From the NCBI GenBank assembly GCA_032209605.1, contig JASFXZ010000039.1:3782001-3846000 (forward strand): a DNA stretch of 64,000 nt. Direction: 5' to 3'. Numbering within the stretch: the first letter of the stretch is position 1; each line of letters opens with the position of its first letter. The notes beneath the pieces were generated by a model. That model had not been told where the DNA came from. It saw only the letters and a program-made list of their open reading frames with translations, and did no database searches. Shown piece after piece: positions 59,701 through 64,000 of the stretch. Source of the stretch: Mactromeris polynyma. Lineage: Eukaryota; Mollusca; Bivalvia; Venerida; Mactridae. Both the position numbers and the translations under genes were made by a program.

Positions 59701-62700
59701 AACTGTTGAGCATGTCAGCAGGTTCTGCTGCCATAAAGCGAATTTTTTCAAGCTTTGGTTTAATTCAACCAAAACTCAGAAACAAACTTGGAGTACAAAA
59801 AATGTGCAAAATTAGTATTCTGTTATCGCATGTACTTAATGACACTGACAATATGTTGATTTTCAATATTTTTTAAATTGACAATATGTTGATTTTCAAT
59901 ATTTTTTACATATCATTAATTACATATATTATGTTTGTGTTCAGGCTGTTTAGATGTAAATAAATGGTCAAAGTTTCATATTCATTCACATCTATGATAT
60001 ATAAACAGCAAAAAAATCATATTTCCCAGTATTGCCCATTTCAGGGAGTAAAAACCTGGGTTTTCCCAGGTGGTCATTACTTTGACAACCTTGGGTTGGC
60101 CTTGTGACTTGGAAGGCTATTTCATAACATTAATAAAGATTGTCCATCATACTATAAAGCCGAATGGTAACAAATGTGTTACACAACCTTCAGTAAATAC
60201 CTGCATTTTTCTGCATAGGAGCAACAACCTCGAAGATAGAACCTGCAGACATTATCTGTTTTATCACTACGGTTATGTGAGAATCTACAGTTTGAACCCT
60301 TGTCACAAGCCCCATGGACAAAATACCTGCAACAGAAGATTTTTGAACAATATTGAAGGACAAAACTGAAATGATACAGGATGATTCCTGTGTTATTTTC
60401 ATATTTTTTTTCAGACTGACAAGAACCTATCAACAGTTATATTTGAGACAAATCTACTTAACTGACGGAAAGACACATTGTGTTTACATTGAGAAAACCA
60501 TATTTTATCCCCACATGCTCCCTTTTATTGTTAATCCAAGAGGTGAAACCATGCCCTCACATGCGATTCATCATTGATCTGGGACCTCTCGCACCCAAAG
60601 TGGATTCTAAACAACAAACCATATTTCACGCCGTGAGACCTTTCATTGCGTATTTTCATGCTTCCTTACGGTCTAACGCCGTTAGATTAAAACCTCACAT
60701 AAAATTGAACCTCCAAGAAAAAAATCACTGATTGTGCGAAATTTTGTATCTCGGACATACTATGATGCTTCAATACTACCCGAAAACGCCGATTAAAGGT
60801 GAACATAATATTAGCAAAGTTGACACTCTGTTGATTGGCTTTGATCAGCTGTTGATTGGCGTGTTTTTAATCACCTCAGGCAGAACGTTGTTTGTTAAAG
60901 CAGTGATTTAGCTTTAATCATCTTATTGACAGGAAAGGTGTTAATCTGTTTATTTTGATGCAGGTTTTTCCCTGACGCACAAATTTGTGTGTTTTGACAG
61001 ACTTTTTGGAGAAATAAAAAAACCTGAAAAATTCTTACTATGATCCGTCATTTAGCCTGCATGTATATCCATCACGCGTATATCCCATGAATCAAAATGA
61101 CACTTTAAAAAGTAATGTTCACACAATAAAAGCATTAACTGTTACTATAGAATGTTAAACTTCTATCACTTGAACTCTAAAACAGTCCACTATTGGTATT
61201 TAAAACTTCAAAACTCCGTGAACTGAGGCAATTGAAAAAGGTCAAATAGGCACCTGTAAGACAGGCAATACTGCTAGCTGTGACGTAATACTGTGTTCTC
61301 TGTGACGTAAACCGTCGGGCAGATCAAAGGGGTTAGTTTGGAGGAAATTTTAGGCTAGCGAGTGGAAGTTTCGAAACATCGGCTTTGATCAAAGGTTAGA
61401 AAACTGCTATTGGGTACCGTACTTATTCTAATAGATGCATATAAGACATAAAAAATGTGATTTTTTTACCTTGATTAAACACCCTCTCCTCTCAAAATAT
61501 TCGGTATATGTTACAATGTATACCATATTTGCATATCAGTATGACGTGCCTTTGACTTTGAGTATCATATCTGGTCACTTGTATTAATGACCCACAAATG
61601 AAGCCCTCTGTGGCCCCCTAAAGGAAAATTCAAGGAAAACCCTGTTTAATGGTAATTGATGAAGGAATTTACAACAAAGTAACACTGTAATTACGCATGA
61701 AAACAGTTGGGTGGGGTAATGTAATTTAGTGTTGGTGTGTCTTTTAGTCACAGATATGAGTCAATTATGAGTAAAATTTAATTGGTTGGGCGACTGCATA
61801 TTCATTTATGATGATGATAATTAGTTTTTCACAATAGTAGGTTCTTTTGATATTAAAATACTTAAAAATGAGTTTAAAAAGCTGTATTGAGCGCCCCCAA
61901 AAATCGCGATTTACAGTCTCACTTATTTTTCCCAAATCTCACTTAAAAACAACCCTGCTGAGGAAAATCTCACTTATTGACCGTCTGACAATATGGCATG
62001 TATGACAAACTGCTAAATTTCCTCTCTGATTAAAAGAATTCTTTGGCATTAATCCACAGGAATTTACTTGGGAAGCAATTAACTGCAGTTATCGTAAGTT
62101 GATCAAAGACCATCATAGCTGCATTACTTTTTTTGTATTTCACTACTCATTCTTCTCGAACTTTATAAAACATAAAACTTTTATTAGTGTCACTCACGGA
62201 CATATAAACCATTTATATGTCTGTGTTATTATTTAATAAACACATTAAAATTCTGAAATACAAAATACTTGTAATATAAATATAATGTATGCTTTAAAAC
62301 CAAATTTTGTTATTTTGACGATTGAAAAAAAAATGTAAGTAAATATTATTCTACTTGTTTTATTCCTTTCCTCATTATTTTATTATTATTTTGTACACAT
62401 GTGCAAAACAAACATTTATATTATCATTATAATCCTAATAAAAAAACCTGTGGCGAATCATTTATAATACTGTTATGTTATGTGGCGTATTGTTATGTGG
62501 CGAATCGTTAGTAATTTCGGTTCTAGGACCTCTAGGGAAAACCCTGCTGTACTTTCATACATTCATGCACAGACTAATTACACAACTTATGTAACAATTT
62601 GTTTTGAACACGTAGGTTTTCTGAGCAATTGATCTGAGTTCTGAACAGAGAAATACTTTCGTGAATCAGGTCGCGAAAATATATTGCAACCCCAAAAATC

Positions 62701-62795
62701 TGAGGTACACCAAGAACAACTGCTTTGAAAAACATAAACACTGTGATATACCTGCAAAGAGGTTTTGAACCTGTTGGAGTATATCCCTCAGCCAT
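53740..62795 (-). CDS. MKRN1: Makorin RING E3 ubiquitin ligase, 7 coding exons, 426 aa
   Basis: RNA-binding E3 ubiquitin ligase. Coding exons from the start: 62795-62752, 60326-60201, 59628-59384, 56752-56529, 55916-55702, 55213-55103, 54055-53740. The total is 1281 nt with every GT-AG junction in phase. Start ATGGCTGAGGGATATAC. Domains in order: C3H1 finger at 14-32 (C-x7-C-x5-C-x3-H, split by intron 1); second at 42-60 (split by intron 2); linker with the makorin motif NWVNAAEFVPG; third C3H1 at 170-188 (CPFSVNKPCPYGEDCEYIH); makorin Cys-His segment (CDQCGLAVL); RING 237-290 (CGIC...DCTHCFCLSC...CPEC); fourth C3H1 at 326-346 (CKYFDEGRGDC). The C-terminus is acidic, ending DESDDGYW. Whether it is the MKRN1/3 or MKRN2 lineage is not certain; the C-terminal WDFFEER stretch recalls MKRN1. 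Confidence 0.95.
57729..57872. mobile_element. MITE family A, copy 5, makorin intron 3
   Basis: The right end ATTGAGGTTTTACTG|TA is intact; the left end is degenerate. Shares TTCACTGTTTTGCACTTTAT-type sequence and CTTAAGACCAC with the other copies. Confidence 0.7.
58159..58295. mobile_element. 137-bp foldback element, makorin intron 3
   Basis: The left arm (TCTAACATGAGTGTTCATG, TTTTATTGAATTT, GTCGG, GATATAAGG) pairs with the right arm (TTATATC, CCGAC, AAATTCAATAAAA, ATGAACACGAATGCTAGA) around a short centre near GGCTTTGCC. Nearly the whole element is stem. Such fully palindromic units are MITE-like. No target duplication is certain. Confidence 0.7.
59006..59023. repeat. 18-bp perfect palindrome
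   Basis: TAATCCACTAGTGGATTA is fully self-complementary, flanked by weaker inverted matches. It may be the centre of a decayed foldback element in a makorin intron. Confidence 0.5.
59636..59876 (+). pseudogene. hAT transposase C-terminal fragment, makorin intron 2
   Basis: The plus-strand translation contains LARKLLSMSAGSAAIKRIFS, then SFGLIQPKLRNKLGVQKM and a hydrophobic end. This matches the hAT dimerisation region (the small-residue...R-x-F-S...K-x-R-x-x-L pattern). Only the last 80 or so codons are present. It lies antisense to makorin, directly beside the acceptor of exon 3, so the upstream codons of the same frame are just antisense makorin. Inactive relic. Confidence 0.7.
60327..62751. 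other. Makorin intron 1
   Basis: This 2.4-kb intron separates the 44-nt coding part of exon 1 from exon 2. I see no gene in it. Near 62440-62510 the words TGTTATGTGGCG and TGTGGCGAATC are repeated locally. Short plus-strand open frames at 60353-60731 have no recognisable domain. Confidence 0.5.
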
Positions 62796-63794
62796 TTTGC
62801 AGCAAACTTCAGATGTGATTATTACGCATCGTTCAGGCAAGAGAATAATCTTGTGCAATATAGTACAGCTAAATTCCACACGAAGCCGTATTTTGCGGTC
62901 ACTCACCACTAAATTTGCAATCGGTATAATTACTGTCTTAGCAACTTTTTCCTCCTCTTTTAGTCCAAGTAATTTCTTGTCGATGTTAAGTTAAACCATT
63001 GGAGATTGATCAAAATGTTTTCAATGGAAATGTTTTATTTTTGAATTCAATGAGACGAATATACGAAATGTCGAGCCAACCTGGACGTCAATAGGTGCAT
63101 GCTGAATGCTTCTCCCAATACATAGATTTGTAATTAAATTATACAGATTCATAATAATTTTAGAATAGTTTTCCCATAATAGCATTTCTCCATAATGAAC
63201 AGGATTTTAGTATGAGCATATACATGTTCCTGTTGAGAGCAACATAATAGTTAAGCTATTCTTTCGTATACTGATCAAATACTTTATATTTATTTCAATT
63301 ACAATCTTGTTCGGGATACAATATGGTTTAATACAGGAACGTATATATAGGTCTTAATTTCGATACTAGAAAAATGAACACATCTTATCAATGTATGACA
63401 AATATATACATGTGTCTTTTTACGTGCTTGCAAACACAAAATACATTTTCGATTAGCTTTACGAATCGCCTAATATTACATGTAGCTCTACACAACCTCT
63501 GTGCACGGTAATTAAATATAAGGTTCTTCTTCTGTGAAATTCGCAGGGCCCACTTTTGAGCCATTCTCGAGCGAAAAAGGATACATTGCGATAAAAATTA
63601 ACGCTAAGCCAAAATTTAGGTATGTATTTAGTTGATCTCACACGCGAGATGTTATTTCGACGTCAATAACGTCACGTGTTAGCAACGACGTTGTCTTGCA
63701 TCATTACGCGAAGCAGCTCGTCAGGAATAGTGGTATTTGTTTCTCGGCGTTTTCATATTATAAAGACATTTTGATAGAATAAACACATTATTGC
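62796..63794. promoter_or_regulatory. Shared upstream region of two divergent genes
   Basis: About 1 kb separates the makorin ATG (minus) from the next ATG (plus). Near the right side, GACGTCAA (63659-63666) and AACGTCACGTG (63668-63678) give two CRE-like half sites and one E-box, CACGTG (63673-63678), within 20 bp, about 115 bp before the plus-strand start codon. No TATA box is assigned. Promoter function is inferred from position. Confidence 0.45.
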
Positions 63795-64000
63795 ATGTCA
63801 ACATACACAGGAAAGGAAACGTTTTTGGATATAATCAAATCCAAAAGGGTTTACGCCGATCGGCAATCGTCGGGTAGCAGTGATTCATCACGAACTGAGA
63901 CCAGTTTCCGGTCTGCTGCCCTACCCTATACTGGTGTCTCTGTGAAATCTTACATTAGACAATTTTCAGCCTCAGATATGGAGCCTAACAACAATTTCCA
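63795..64000 (+). CDS. First coding exon of an unrecognised gene, cut by the window edge
   Basis: An ATG at 63795 opens a frame that stays open to the last base (68 codons plus 2 nt), with better codon-like composition than the surroundings. The start reads MSTYTGKETFLDIIKSKRV, followed by a Ser/Thr/Arg-rich stretch (SSGSSDSSRTETSFRS) and VSVKSYIRQFSASDMEP. There is no signal peptide or membrane segment. I do not recognise the family. It is arranged head to head with makorin. The start was chosen as the first ATG of the open frame; no in-frame upstream ATG was seen. Confidence 0.6.
   Translation, partial: MSTYTGKETFLDIIKSKRVYADRQSSGSSDSSRTETSFRSAALPYTGVSVKSYIRQFSASDMEPNNNF

Noticed and set aside
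60353..60731. Plus-strand frames in makorin intron 1
   Set aside because: No domain, no paired splice sites, and low similarity to any coding pattern.
62574..62909. 111-codon minus-strand frame around makorin exon 1
   Set aside because: Only the 44 nt from the ATG to the donor are used; the rest is untranslated leader and intron.

Overview
The window reads as nuclear DNA of an animal, most likely a bivalve mollusc. It is AT-rich, its genes are split by GT-AG introns, and two conserved metazoan genes can be assembled exon by exon: MCM10 and a makorin. The space between them is packed with MITEs, tRNA-derived SINEs, LINE fragments and tandem repeats. Several dispersed repeats look like ones I associate with bivalve genomes; that taxonomic call is from memory and was not searched. 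There are no bacterial-type operons and no CRISPR.

Layout. 1-8.4 kb: mostly non-coding, with hairpins, MITEs and a candidate two-exon gene for a 61-residue secreted peptide (5466-7970). 8.5-15.8 kb: a satellite array of about 30 units of 220/230 bp, very rich in AAAATGGC/GCCATTTT words. 16.26-17.5 kb: a 12-bp minisatellite. 17.5-23.6 kb: an orphan exon candidate, a tRNA-like sequence and two broken LINE copies lying head to tail. 23614-25604: a PIF/Harbinger DNA transposon with both ends and a TAA target duplication still visible. 25.8-26.8 kb: further LINE 3' ends. 27.4-31.2 kb: a transposase-derived gene with an OTU/vertnin-like front part and a MULE-like rear part, joined by a 19-copy 81-bp repeat that encodes a 27-residue linker; it is broken by frameshifts, a deletion and a stop.

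32789-50377 (+): MCM10, 22 coding exons, 1155 residues, all junctions in phase. Its introns hold SINEs, MITEs and a 43-bp minisatellite. 53740-62795 (-): a makorin E3 ligase, 7 coding exons, 426 residues, all expected zinc fingers present. 63795-64000 (+): the first coding exon of an unrecognised gene running off the window, head to head with makorin across about 1 kb that carries CRE-like and E-box sites.

MCM10 (replication initiation) and makorin (ubiquitin ligase / RNA binding) converge tail to tail and have no known shared pathway. The most unusual items are the frame-preserving 81-bp array whose single 2-bp insertion breaks an otherwise continuous transposase ORF, the satellite loaded with YY1-like palindromes and showing a near-identical 1360-bp higher-order duplication, and the tripled acidic exon at the MCM10 N-terminus.
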